Positions 26,486 through 35,133 are shown, counted from the first letter of the stretch. The stretch is 64,000 nt of DNA from Acinetobacter genomosp. 15BJ (GCF_000400715.1 NZ_KE007347.1:1187680-1251679), one strand, 5' to 3'. Numbers and translations: made by a program. Notes: a model not told the origin generated them from the letters alone.

Positions 26486-26920
26486 TTACATTGTAATGAC
26501 AGGATATTGCATGCTTTGAAGATGAGCTAAATCCGCATGCTGCCATAAATCATATAAAGGAATTTTTACATCCAAAGCCAATGGTAACTTTTTTGGATTA
26601 AATTGCATATGATCTAAAGTTTCACCCCATGCAATGACATCAATATCTAAACTAATATGATGTGATGGGCGAATTCGACCTGATTGTGCTTCTAATTTTT
26701 TGAGGATTTCAATCATTTCATCGACACCAAGGCGACTTTTTAATAAGCAGGCAGAATTCCAATAATCTGCACCTATCCTATCTCGACACGGGATTTCATA
26801 AATTGGAGAAAATTTCACTGTGCCCAAATTTGAGAGCTGCTCATAGGCAAAAGTGAAATTTTGTTGCTGCTGGACATTACTCGCCAGTGCGAGCGCAAAA
26901 ATTGTTTCTGTTGCGTTCAA
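26486..26920 (-). CDS. folK: HPPK-like 2-amino-4-hydroxy-6-hydroxymethyldihydropteridine pyrophosphokinase
   Basis: The protein (144 aa) would transfer pyrophosphate to 6-hydroxymethyl-dihydropterin in folate synthesis. The fold signatures are recognisable: FALALASNVQQQQNF at the N-terminus, DYWNSACLL in the middle and LDIDVIAWG, which keeps the two metal-binding aspartates of the LDxDxL motif. The usual RWGPRT stretch is replaced by RIRPSHHIS, so this is a divergent member. Its start lies 44 nt inside folB, in another frame, so translation is coupled. Confidence 0.8.
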   Translation of the reverse strand: MNATETIFALALASNVQQQQNFTFAYEQLSNLGTVKFSPIYEIPCRDRIGADYWNSACLLKSRLGVDEMIEILKKLEAQSGRIRPSHHISLDIDVIAWGETLDHMQFNPKKLPLALDVKIPLYDLWQHADLAHLQSMQYPVITM

Positions 26921-27257
26921 GGCGAATTCCTACTGCATTGGCTTGTGCAATGATGGCGGGTTTGCGAATGGTGATACTGATCGATTCGATCGAGGGGAAA
27001 GTCGTAAATAGACACTCAAGTACCAATTGTGCGGCGTGCTCAATCAGTTTCGGTTTCGCCTCTTGTATAACTTGGGCTGCAAGCTCACAAAGCTGCGCAT
27101 AGTTGAGCGTATCTTCTAGCTCATCAGAATCGGCAGCTTGTGATAGATCATTATGAATGGTGAGATCTAACATTAAAGGTTGAATAATCTGGCGTTCCCA
27201 GTTGAAACAGCCAACCACAGTATCAACCTTCAACCCTTCAATTATAATGGCATCCAT
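26877..27257 (-). CDS. folB: Dihydroneopterin aldolase
   Basis: A 126-aa protein that cleaves 7,8-dihydroneopterin to the HPPK substrate. It shows the FolB pattern: an N-terminal GLKVDTVVGCFNWERQIIQP, LNYAQLCELAAQVI, LIEHAAQLVLECL with the glutamate of the active site, and IRKPAIIAQA with the catalytic lysine. It is cytoplasmic and forms an octameric ring in known homologues. The gene overlaps folK. Confidence 0.92.
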   Translation of the reverse strand: MDAIIIEGLKVDTVVGCFNWERQIIQPLMLDLTIHNDLSQAADSDELEDTLNYAQLCELAAQVIQEAKPKLIEHAAQLVLECLFTTFPSIESISITIRKPAIIAQANAVGIRLERNRNNFCARTGE

Positions 27258-27283
27258 AATGACCTAATGAACCGATAAATAAA

Positions 27284-28582
27284 TTAATGCTTTAAAAACG
27301 AAGCAGGTTCAATATTGTGAACCATTTTTAAACGTTGGTCAGCATAAATATCGGTATATGGTGCGAGAACACGCATGAAACGATCAAAATATAGCATTTG
27401 CTTGAATAATAAAGCGAAGTCACGTGGGAACTTAATGCCATGACGCTCACCCACGGCCACCATATCCATCATGATGTCATTCAAATCTGAAGGATTGGAA
27501 CTCAGAATTTCTTGCGGATCTGCCAATAACACACCACTAAATAAACGCTCTAAGTCATCAGCCAATACTTGAGTATCAATTTTCTGATGGGTCATGCCCA
27601 TTTTCAGCATGTTTTCAGCCATTGCGTTGTAATTGGTATGCTGTAAAGCATCCATAAACGCCATACATGCTGTCCATACCTCAGGGTTTAGCTGCCCAAC
27701 AATACCGAAATCAATAAAACCAATACGACCATCTTCCAGCAGCATCAGATTGCCTGCATGTAAATCGGCATGGAAACTCTTACATAGCATTAAGCTGCCA
27801 AACCATGTATTCATCGCAGTGATCAAGACCTGTGTTGGGTCTTTGGCGTATTGTTTCACCACATCAAAGTCAGTCAATGACACACCATATAAACGCTGCA
27901 TGGTGAGCACACGGCGAGTCGAAAACTGATGATAAACTTTTGGTGCAGTTGCTGCTTGATTGCCTGAAACATTCAAGTACTGAATGAAGTCATCCAGATT
28001 CTGAGCTTCTTCAATAAAATCAACTTCACGCACCATACGTGTTTTGATCTCATCTACGATTTCAGAAAGCGATGCAAACTTAATTTTTGGCACAGCTTTT
28101 TCTAAAAGTTTTGTCGCCCAATGCACTACGTTTAAGTCGGTATACAAAATGGTTTCAACACCAAGTTTTTGAACTTTTAATACCACATCTTCGCCCGTGA
28201 CTAATCGAGCGGCATGGACTTGCGCAATTGACGCCGAAGCCAAAGGTTTTTCATCAATAAAACTGAAAATCTCATTGAGATTACGACCTTCAAACTCTTC
28301 TGCCAATACTTTTTGAATATAGCTAAACGGTAAGGTTGGGGTTTGATCTAAACAGCCTTGGAATTCCTGAACGTATTCACGCGGAAATAAAGACGGTGTA
28401 CTGGCAATAAATTGACCCAGTTTAATATAAGTCGAACCAAGCGACTCAAAGGTCTCACGCATAAGTTTGGCGTTGCTTGGTTTTTCAGTTGCATATTTCA
28501 CACCTGCTTGTGCTGCAACCACCACTGTTTCACCAATACGTGCAACAGATCGTAATCCATCGAATAAAATATTTCTTTTCAT
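27284..28582 (-). CDS. ABC1/UbiB-family atypical kinase
   Basis: A 432-aa member of the AarF/UbiB/ADCK family. The N-terminal KxGQ motif appears as IKLGQFIAS, the Ala-rich loop as PLASASIAQVHAA, the catalytic loop as HADLHAGNLML and the metal-binding DFG as FIDFGIVG. Proteins of this family are needed for ubiquinone synthesis or lipid homeostasis. This one lacks the C-terminal membrane helices of true UbiB, so it is probably a paralogue, not the ubi-operon UbiB. Confidence 0.85.
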   Translation of the reverse strand: MKRNILFDGLRSVARIGETVVVAAQAGVKYATEKPSNAKLMRETFESLGSTYIKLGQFIASTPSLFPREYVQEFQGCLDQTPTLPFSYIQKVLAEEFEGRNLNEIFSFIDEKPLASASIAQVHAARLVTGEDVVLKVQKLGVETILYTDLNVVHWATKLLEKAVPKIKFASLSEIVDEIKTRMVREVDFIEEAQNLDDFIQYLNVSGNQAATAPKVYHQFSTRRVLTMQRLYGVSLTDFDVVKQYAKDPTQVLITAMNTWFGSLMLCKSFHADLHAGNLMLLEDGRIGFIDFGIVGQLNPEVWTACMAFMDALQHTNYNAMAENMLKMGMTHQKIDTQVLADDLERLFSGVLLADPQEILSSNPSDLNDIMMDMVAVGERHGIKFPRDFALLFKQMLYFDRFMRVLAPYTDIYADQRLKMVHNIEPASFLKH

Positions 28583-28638
28583 AATCTTTCTTGCCTCACA
28601 GATGGCATTAGTTTAGCAAATTTTGCTCAATTTACCGA

Positions 28639-29412
28639 TCAAGTTGCCTGACAAACTGGACAATTTACATCTTTTTCAAATTTAAGAATGCGTTGCGATA
28701 GATTTAAACCATTCCAAAGTAATAGTTTTTGCTTGAGTGGCATCAAACCAAGCCCTAAAAACAGTAACGTGTGATGTGCTTGTAATGACGCTATCATTAC
28801 AGGCGTAGTTGACAATACACCTGAATCCGCACAGCGCAGCCCTTCATTAGTCTGATCCTCTTTCGGAAATAGGCATTCATAACAGGCTGAATCCGATTCC
28901 ACCATAAACATCTGCCCTTCAAAACCAATGGCTGAGGCACTGATGAGTGGCACCTGATGTTTTTTACACACTGCATTGACCAGATAACGAGTGGTAAAAT
29001 TATCGCAACCATCTAAGACTACATCTTGATGCTGTACGAGTTCATCAGCATTCGTTTCATCGAATCGTATATTTTGATAGCTGACCTGTATATGCGGATT
29101 AATTTCTTGTAGATGTTTTGCCAATATTTCGGCCTTGTATCGACCTAAATCATTTGTCGTAAATGCGATTTGTCTTTGTAGATTACTTATTTCAATCGTA
29201 TCGGCATCGACAATAGTAATCTTTCCCACACCTGCACGTGCCAATAGCTCAGCACTGGTGCAACCGATTCCTCCTGCGCCGATAATCAAGACATTCGCGA
29301 GTTTTAGTTTTTCTTGTGCTTCGATATCCCAACCATCTAATAAAATCTGACGACTATAGAGATGCATTTCCTCATTGCTTAGCTCAAATTCGTTTTCTAA
29401 ATGGTCTGACAC
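28639..29412 (-). CDS. ThiF/MoeB/HesA-family E1-like adenylyltransferase
   Basis: A Rossmann-fold enzyme that adenylates the C-terminus of a ubiquitin-like sulfur carrier such as ThiS or MoaD. It shows the nucleotide loop IIGAGGIGCTSAELLARAGVG, IVDADTIEISNLQRQ with the arginine finger, a DGCDNFTTRYLVN stretch and zinc-binding cysteines (YECLFP and CPVCQ). The frame stays open to an ATG at 29562, but its first 50 residues look unlike the family. I prefer the GTG at 29412-29410, preceded by AAAGAAG, which begins V/M-SDHLENEFELSNEEMHLYSRQ. No sulfur-carrier gene is adjacent. Confidence 0.8.
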   Translation of the reverse strand: MSDHLENEFELSNEEMHLYSRQILLDGWDIEAQEKLKLANVLIIGAGGIGCTSAELLARAGVGKITIVDADTIEISNLQRQIAFTTNDLGRYKAEILAKHLQEINPHIQVSYQNIRFDETNADELVQHQDVVLDGCDNFTTRYLVNAVCKKHQVPLISASAIGFEGQMFMVESDSACYECLFPKEDQTNEGLRCADSGVLSTTPVMIASLQAHHTLLFLGLGLMPLKQKLLLWNGLNLSQRILKFEKDVNCPVCQAT

Positions 29413-29562
29413 GTGACTTGCTTCTTTATCATCAAGGGTAATGCCGATTTTAAGTCGATGTAGGATTTGAGGAAAGTAATAAATGGGAACGAACACTGTT
29501 TTCTTTTGACAAAAAGCTATTTTTACCCCAATATTTTTCTTACTCTTTAACAGCTTAATCAA

Positions 29563-29658
29563 ATCAATAAGTTACTATATCAGTTAAAAACTTTGGGTAT
29601 TTCTGCCTTTTGGGATATAACTGAATGTTTTAACTTATATTATTTCAATTATTTTATA
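29563..29658 (+). promoter_or_regulatory. Probable CRISPR leader
   Basis: An AT-rich, gene-free stretch directly upstream of the first intact repeat. The opposite end of the array has the degenerate repeat, so the leader belongs on this side. It also holds the divergent promoter of the E1-like gene. Confidence 0.5.
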
Positions 29659-29866
29659 GTTCATGACGGCATACGTCATTTAGAAATACAGAAACGGCAG
29701 TTATTTTAAATCAACCTAGTTCATGACGGCATACGTCATTTAGAAAGTTTTATGAAAAGTCTAAAACTGAGCCGATCGGTTCATGACGGCATACGTCATT
29801 TAGAAAAACGTAATAATAATGATGCCTGTGCCGTCTACGTTCATGACGGCATACGTCACATAAATT
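29659..29866 (+). CRISPR. Orphan type I-F CRISPR mini-array: 4 repeats, 3 spacers
   Basis: There are three identical 28-bp repeats at 29659-29686, 29719-29746 and 29779-29806. A fourth at 29839-29866 keeps the first 20 bases and then diverges. All three spacers (29687-29718, 29747-29778 and 29807-29838) are exactly 32 bp, the type I-F size. The repeat starts GTTCATGACGG and ends TTTAGAAA, the I-F pattern. A 6-bp palindrome ATGACG/CGTCAT around GCATA forms the crRNA hairpin. The degenerate repeat marks the trailing end, so transcription is on the plus strand. No cas gene is present in the 64-kb window. Confidence 0.95.
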
Positions 29867-30314
29867 AATGTTCTAACTGGAGATAAGATTTAAACTGAAA
29901 ACCACGATGTATCAAAGCGTTTAAAGAAATGGGAAATCTAATTCTGGCAGTTTGTAATACTTGAAGAACCCATGTTTTTTCGGCTAAAAATTCAAATAAG
30001 ATCTTATCATCACATATCCTCAGACCAGTAAAGATATCGGTCTGATAAACCTGTCCTATCCATAATGACTCCAGCAATATATTTTTATCCAGATCGGCTA
30101 AGGCCAAAGTTAAAGTTTCCTCGAAGATACAATCATGGCTAAGGAAAAGAAGATAGCAGTGAGAATATACACAGACCACACCTTCTAACACTTTACCCTC
30201 AACCCTAACCCCTGTCTTTTTCCCTTTCACCAAGACTTCAGACTGGGGCAAACACTTATCTGTCATATCTTGGATCAATGCTAAACCGATATAATCAGCC
30301 ACATACATATTCAA
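29865..30314 (-). CDS. Hypothetical protein next to the CRISPR array
   Basis: A 149-aa soluble protein with no signal peptide and no recognised domain. It contains several cysteines and a mixed alpha/beta pattern (KVLEGVVCVYSHCYLLFLSHDCIFEE). The stop codon overlaps the last two bases of the degenerate CRISPR repeat, and the gene is convergent with the array. Upstream it is separated from the lipase foldase gene by about 50 bp in the same direction, so it could be a distal gene of the lip transcript. Confidence 0.6.
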   Translation of the reverse strand: MNMYVADYIGLALIQDMTDKCLPQSEVLVKGKKTGVRVEGKVLEGVVCVYSHCYLLFLSHDCIFEETLTLALADLDKNILLESLWIGQVYQTDIFTGLRICDDKILFEFLAEKTWVLQVLQTARIRFPISLNALIHRGFQFKSYLQLEH

Positions 30315-30365
30315 CTTTGCCTAATAAAATGATTACTGATTATATTTCCATCTATTACTTTGACT

Positions 30366-31400
30366 CTACTTCCGATCATGCATCATTTCATAAGACTGAG
30401 CTCTTAATAAATCTTCTTTAGTTCCAAAAGATTGATTACGTAACTGATTAATTGACTGCTGTTTACTGGCATCACTTGCATCGCTTTTTAAAATTTGGTC
30501 ACGTTCAGCCAAATATCCATTCACCTGTGTTTGCCATCCTGCTTCTTCTTGATCAACTTTCTCCAAACGATCCGCTGCTTCTGGCCCCAATAAGCTTTCA
30601 CGCATATTCCGCAGCTCTTGTGCAGAACCGCCCTTTTCCCGAACCTCTTGAGTCAGCTGCTGCAATTCGGCGAATTGCATCGAAACCCGAACACCATCAG
30701 CCAATGTTGTTGGAAGTTGATCAATCAATTTCGCCAACTCAGCCGCCTTTTGTTGAGCGCTCAGGGTTTTATTGGCATGAATACGCATTTGATCGATATT
30801 AAACTGGTTCAAATTACGTTCATTGCCAAATAACGCATTGATCTCAGCCGCATTAAAAAATTGCTGTTGTACTTTGTACATCTGCTCAATCACTTTTTGA
30901 TATCCATCAATATCACCTGTTTTAAAATTACCCGTCGGTTTTATATTTTTTAAGGCATGGGTATAAGCAACATATTGATCTAGCAGATAGCTCGCATAAC
31001 TTGAAGCTGTGTCAGGTAAAGTCGCAGTGAGATACTGTCGAATATCGGTAATCAGTTCCGTTTCGGTTTTTTCACCTAAACTGGAAAAGAAATAATCAAA
31101 ACAACTACGAATCCCAACGGTTAAAATCAATTTACCGTTTGCATCGACCTGAATTGGACAGTCAATTTCGGTACCTCGCAATGAAGATGCCAATTCAGGC
31201 ATTTTGCCTTTTTGATTATTTTTCGCACTCCCCTCTAAGCTATTTTCTGTAATTTGTGATTGAGCCTGTTGATTTGGCGCATGCTGGGTATTTTGAGCAT
31301 CTGGTTTAAATATCCAATAGATTAAAGCCAGTAAGAGCAATAAACATACGATTAAAACTATACTGATGGTTTTATTATTCAAAAATTTACCGTTCATCAT
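30366..31400 (-). CDS. lipB: Lipase-specific foldase (lipase secretion chaperone)
   Basis: A steric chaperone of 344 aa, anchored in the inner membrane by an N-terminal helix (ISIVLIVCLLLLLALIYWIF). A Gln-rich linker follows, then the all-helical lipase-embracing domain. The family motif RxxFDY(F/C)LSA appears as RSCFDYFFSSLGE. It folds the secreted class I.1/I.2 lipase in the periplasm before type II secretion. It lies 77 nt downstream of the lipase gene, with an intercistronic hairpin between. Confidence 0.92.
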   Translation of the reverse strand: MMNGKFLNNKTISIVLIVCLLLLLALIYWIFKPDAQNTQHAPNQQAQSQITENSLEGSAKNNQKGKMPELASSLRGTEIDCPIQVDANGKLILTVGIRSCFDYFFSSLGEKTETELITDIRQYLTATLPDTASSYASYLLDQYVAYTHALKNIKPTGNFKTGDIDGYQKVIEQMYKVQQQFFNAAEINALFGNERNLNQFNIDQMRIHANKTLSAQQKAAELAKLIDQLPTTLADGVRVSMQFAELQQLTQEVREKGGSAQELRNMRESLLGPEAADRLEKVDQEEAGWQTQVNGYLAERDQILKSDASDASKQQSINQLRNQSFGTKEDLLRAQSYEMMHDRK

Positions 31401-31440
31401 CCCTTGCTCTATTTATCATTCTTTCGTTGAACCGTTAATA

Positions 31441-31470
31441 GCCAAAGGAGCAACGGATTGCCCCTTTGGC
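31441..31470 (-). other. Intercistronic hairpin between lipA and lipB
   Basis: The 8-bp arms GCCAAAGG/CCTTTGGC (31441-31448 and 31463-31470) enclose a 14-nt loop that adds further GC pairing. There is no T-run after it on the minus strand, so it is not a full terminator. It could limit readthrough into lipB or protect the 3' end of lipA mRNA. Confidence 0.6.
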
Positions 31471-31477
31471 AAATAAA

Positions 31478-32494
31478 TTATAAACCTTGATTTTTTAAGC
31501 GATTTGCTTGAGTACGATAAGGGGTTACTGGGTTTTGTAAGAAACCAACCAACCCGAGGATCTGGTTTACTTCATCTAAATGGTTAAATGCATAATTGTC
31601 ACGAATCACAGTTCCCAAATGACTCGAACAACGCGGCACTAAGCCATCATTTTCACCAGAAATCAGTAAAGAAGTTGCTGTTAATGCATAGTCCATCGGA
31701 TCTAAAGCATTGGTAAACGGACTGGTTCCACTCCAAGAATAATAACGCACACCATTGACTAGTTCTGTTCCTGAACCACACGCTGTGGTTGGTACACCTG
31801 CTGGAAAACGCTGGTTAAAATTGGCTGAACCGCGAGTCGTTAAAGAGTCTAAGCCTGCCAGTGCATCTTGATCATAATAATGTCCAGAACCAATACCCAC
31901 CAACGAGAAGAAGGCATTCACCCCTGCCGCAATAATAGGTGCAAGTGCTGGACCTACAGGAGACTTAACCACTGAGTCAACCACATCTGCAACATCCGAA
32001 CCTTTGGTTGGACCACCCACCGCTGTGACTGAAGCAATTTTGTTAGGCAACAAACTCGCAACATAACGAACTGATTGAGAGCCATGGCTATGGCCAATTA
32101 AGTTAATTTTCTCCGCACCAGTAATTGCCAATACTTGCTTCGCCTGTAGCAATAATTGCTCACCGCGTACTTCTGATGAATTAAAAGAAGCTTGTTGTGC
32201 GACAAAGACATTTGCACCATTACCCACCAAGTCCTCTGTAATACCATTCCAGTACTGCAAAGGACCAACCGCAGAGAAACCTGCCATCCCATGTGCCAAT
32301 AGAATTGGATATTTAGTTTTCGCATAACTTGATGTCACACTGGTGCTACCGCCGACTGAACAAGAGTTCACATTACAGTTTTGCCATGATGCCTTTGGTG
32401 CAAAAAAATCAAACAAACCTGCATGTACTACAGATCCGCTGCTCACCACCATGCCTGCCATCAGCGCCATGACATTTAAATATTTTTTCTTCAC
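31478..32494 (-). CDS. lipA: Secreted triacylglycerol lipase (family I.1)
   Basis: A 338-aa exported alpha/beta-hydrolase. The signal peptide ends near SSGSVVHAG. The oxyanion region is YPILLAHGM, the nucleophile elbow GHSHG (Ser136), the catalytic acid D283 in SGENDGLVP and the histidine H305 in FNHLDEVN. Cys239 and Cys289 fit the conserved disulfide of Pseudomonas/Acinetobacter lipases, and D283 plus nearby acidic residues fit the calcium-site region. It needs LipB for folding and the type II system for export. A divergent AraC-type regulator lies upstream. Confidence 0.95.
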   Translation of the reverse strand: MKKKYLNVMALMAGMVVSSGSVVHAGLFDFFAPKASWQNCNVNSCSVGGSTSVTSSYAKTKYPILLAHGMAGFSAVGPLQYWNGITEDLVGNGANVFVAQQASFNSSEVRGEQLLLQAKQVLAITGAEKINLIGHSHGSQSVRYVASLLPNKIASVTAVGGPTKGSDVADVVDSVVKSPVGPALAPIIAAGVNAFFSLVGIGSGHYYDQDALAGLDSLTTRGSANFNQRFPAGVPTTACGSGTELVNGVRYYSWSGTSPFTNALDPMDYALTATSLLISGENDGLVPRCSSHLGTVIRDNYAFNHLDEVNQILGLVGFLQNPVTPYRTQANRLKNQGL

Positions 32495-32634
32495 GTTTTG
32501 CTCCTAGCATTTTTCATTTTTATTACAACGATTTAGTCTTTTTCTTCGTATCTGGAATCATTCCGAGCATACAAACGACTGGAAAAAATTATACTCCTTC
32601 GCAATATTGTGTGATTTTTAGACTAAAACAAACT

Positions 32635-32665
32635 GTGCCAAAATCATAACAATTCGTGCCAAAAT
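32635..32665. promoter_or_regulatory. Direct-repeat operator in the lipA / AraC-regulator divergent region
   Basis: GTGCCAAAAT occurs twice, at 32635-32644 and 32656-32665, exactly 21 bp start to start (two helical turns). This is the spacing typical of AraC-family half-sites. It lies between lipA and the divergent AraC-type gene, about 140 bp from lipA and 108 bp from the regulator. Confidence 0.6.
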
Positions 32666-32772
32666 TACGCTGGATTGAAAAAATTCCGATGAATGCACAT
32701 TTTCAAATCCATCACTCTGCTTTAATTTCAGAATGAATTGGATCAGCTTTAAAATGGAATTTAATTCGTCCT

Positions 32773-33792
32773 ATGAGTATTCCCCGTCTTCATAATCAGC
32801 ATTTTATTAGTAGCTCTTATGCACATCTACTGAGTGAGGTGGTATCAGGATGGAATATTTCAGCTGAAACCTTATTTTGGGGCACAGGTGTTGAAATTGA
32901 TAAACTATCTGATCTCAATGATAAGATCAGCCTAAATGCCTTTAAAAAAGTGATTGCTCGAACCATTGAGTTAACACAAGAACAAGGCATCGGTTTTTAT
33001 GCAGGAACCCAGTTAAAAATCAGTTCACATGGCTTACTCGGTTTTACTGTTGCCATTTCAAAAAATGCCTTAGAAGCGATTGAAACCATTAATCAATTTG
33101 TCAGCTTGCAATGTTCATTTGTCGAATTAAATTTTAAAGTTGAAAATGAGCTCGCCTATTACAGCATTGCTTATGATCGTTCCTTACTGAATTTTAATGA
33201 TGAATCTGATACGCAAGCCTACGAGTTTAGCTGTATTTTCTTTCTGACTGGTTTTGTGCATTTAGTCCGATTCTTTATCCCAGACTTCAAACCTAGCATC
33301 GACCTACAATGTAAATACCCTGATTATTTTTCTCGTTTTAACGACATCTTGGCATCTACTTTTGTAGAAATACGTTATGAACAGCCTTATACCCGCTTAA
33401 TTGCCGCTGCAACTTTTCTAGACGCACCACTCAGTATGGCCGATCCACTCACAGCAGAGAAATTTAAATTACTGTGTCAAAAAGAGCTGGATGAACTACA
33501 TGCGACGCAAGATATTTTACAACGAGTCAAATATTTGATTGATGATAAAACAGAAGGCTTACTCAGTATTGATCAAGTTGCTCAAAAGCTAAACTTAACC
33601 AAAAGAACCTTACAACGGATGTTGCAAGAAAAAACCATCAGTTTCCAAAGCTTATATGATGAGGTACGAAAAGAAAAAGCCAAGAAACTGATGCTAAATC
33701 CTTTTATGACCAAAGATGAGCTTGCTAAAAAACTGGGATATTCCTCTCTCTCAAGTTTTAATCGTGCCTATAAACGCTGGGAAATTGAATAA
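32773..33792 (+). CDS. AraC-family transcriptional regulator, probable lipase regulator
   Basis: A 339-aa cytoplasmic regulator. Its N-terminal ligand domain is of the arabinose-binding (OruR/ORUR-like) type, with ISSHGLLGFTVAISKNALEAI. The C-terminal double helix-turn-helix contains LSIDQVAQKLNLTKRTLQRML and the second helix region KDELAKKLGYSSLSSFNRAYKRW. It is divergent from lipA and probably responds to fatty acids or lipids (inference from context). It may bind the 21-bp-spaced direct repeats at 32635-32665. Confidence 0.88.
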   Translation: MSIPRLHNQHFISSSYAHLLSEVVSGWNISAETLFWGTGVEIDKLSDLNDKISLNAFKKVIARTIELTQEQGIGFYAGTQLKISSHGLLGFTVAISKNALEAIETINQFVSLQCSFVELNFKVENELAYYSIAYDRSLLNFNDESDTQAYEFSCIFFLTGFVHLVRFFIPDFKPSIDLQCKYPDYFSRFNDILASTFVEIRYEQPYTRLIAAATFLDAPLSMADPLTAEKFKLLCQKELDELHATQDILQRVKYLIDDKTEGLLSIDQVAQKLNLTKRTLQRMLQEKTISFQSLYDEVRKEKAKKLMLNPFMTKDELAKKLGYSSLSSFNRAYKRWEIE

Positions 33793-33848
33793 TAAATTAG
33801 AGAACTTTATGTAACAATGGAGTGATGTCTCAACCTTGTGGATGTTAT

Positions 33849-34427
33849 ATGAGTCAGCCAGAAATTACCGCTGTTGAACTTCCTAAAGCCTATCGCCTGC
33901 TCAATCATGGCCCGACAGTTTTGGTTTCTGCTCAGTATGGGCAAGAGCGCAATGTCATGGCAGCGGCTTGGGCTTGCGCACTGGAACTTACGCCAGCCAA
34001 AGTCACGGTGGTTCTAGATAAAAGTACCAAGACTCGCCAATTGGTTGAGCAAAGTGGTTATTTTGCCTTACAAGTGCCCTGCTATGCGCAAATTGATATG
34101 GTGCATCAACTTGGAACCATTAGCCAGTTTGATCATCCAAGTAAGTTAGAAGAATGCAAAACTGAATTGTTTTACCAAGATGATTTTCCTGTCCCACTGG
34201 TAGCAGGTAGTCTGGCTTGGCTGATCTGTAAAGTGATTCCAGAACCACACAATCAACAAGCCCATGATTTGTTTATCGGCTCAGTAGTGGGTGCTTGGGC
34301 TGATTCACGGGTATTCCGCGATGGGCATTGGCACTTTCAAGATGCCAGTAAAGAGTTGCGTAGTCTGCATTACATTGCAGGCGGTACATTCTATCTGATT
34401 GGTGACGAAGTCACGGCGAAGAAATAG
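33849..34427 (+). CDS. Flavin reductase family protein
   Basis: An FMN-binding split-barrel protein of about 192 aa. It begins MSQPEITAVELPKAYRLLNHGPTVLVSA, then ERNVMAAAWACALELTPAKV, the usual flavin reductase-like start. A GSLAWLICKVIPEP strand and a C-terminal LHYIAGGTFYLIG complete the fold. A frame extension to 33822 adds MMSQPCGCY and seems less likely. The family uses NAD(P)H to reduce free flavin or binds flavin as a cofactor. It is codirectional with the AraC-type gene, 56 nt downstream. Confidence 0.82.
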   Translation: MSQPEITAVELPKAYRLLNHGPTVLVSAQYGQERNVMAAAWACALELTPAKVTVVLDKSTKTRQLVEQSGYFALQVPCYAQIDMVHQLGTISQFDHPSKLEECKTELFYQDDFPVPLVAGSLAWLICKVIPEPHNQQAHDLFIGSVVGAWADSRVFRDGHWHFQDASKELRSLHYIAGGTFYLIGDEVTAKK

Positions 34428-34437
34428 CAATGGATAT

Positions 34438-34464
34438 GAGGCAAGGTAGAATAAGCTTTGCCTC
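34438..34464 (+). terminator. Terminator after the flavin reductase gene
   Basis: Arms GAGGCAA/TTGCCTC and a TTTTATT tail. It overlaps the region just before the stop of the convergent lipoprotein gene. Confidence 0.75.
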
Positions 34465-34466
34465 TT

Positions 34467-35036
34467 TTATTGGTCATTGATTTTCATCAATTCACGATAC
34501 ATAAGATCCAAGAACTGCTGCTGTTCTTGGTCATTTTTAAAGTAACGTTGATAAAGACCACTACAGCTTTGCACATCAGCAATATTGGCTTTATTAAACG
34601 ACCAATCCTTTCGATCTTTGATGCTGATTCCTAGATCATCATCACAACTCTGCCATAGCTGAGAAAATCTGGTTCGTTTATCTGCATCTAGTTTTTTAAA
34701 GTCGGCATACACAGAATAGCCGCACATAGCTGAATTAAAAAACTGAGAAATCATGGTGACTGGTACACCACCCCAATCGATGCTTTGACCAATGGGCAAT
34801 CGAATATCGGTCAGTTTATTTTCTGACATGATCTTGGGCTGCTTACCTTGTTTGAAGTACTGTTCCTTATAGACCAAGGTCGTTCCTGCTGGAACATGAA
34901 TTTTTTTAACCAACATTGGTTGCTGTGTCACATAGTAGGGATAATTGGGTCTTGAGTTACCACCTGTCGGGCTCATATTCCCCACACAACCTGCTAAAGA
35001 CACAATCATAGCAGATAAAAAGATCATCGCTTTCAT
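34467..35036 (-). CDS. Hypothetical lipoprotein
   Basis: About 189 aa from the Met at 35036, giving the lipoprotein signal MKAMIFLSAMIVSLAGC. The longer frame to 35060 adds eight unlikely residues. After a Pro/Tyr-rich linker (RPNYPYYVTQQP) there is a compact domain with three cysteines (MCGYSVYADF, QSCDDDLG, VQSCSGLYQRYF). I recognise no family. It is convergent with the flavin reductase. Confidence 0.65.
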   Translation of the reverse strand: MKAMIFLSAMIVSLAGCVGNMSPTGGNSRPNYPYYVTQQPMLVKKIHVPAGTTLVYKEQYFKQGKQPKIMSENKLTDIRLPIGQSIDWGGVPVTMISQFFNSAMCGYSVYADFKKLDADKRTRFSQLWQSCDDDLGISIKDRKDWSFNKANIADVQSCSGLYQRYFKNDQEQQQFLDLMYRELMKINDQ

Positions 35037-35133
35037 CGTTGTTATTATCATCCAGATCAATATTCTGATTCGACCTTAAAACGAAATCGATTCGAAAACA
35101 ATATCAAATACCAAACAGCATCAATGCCAAAGT

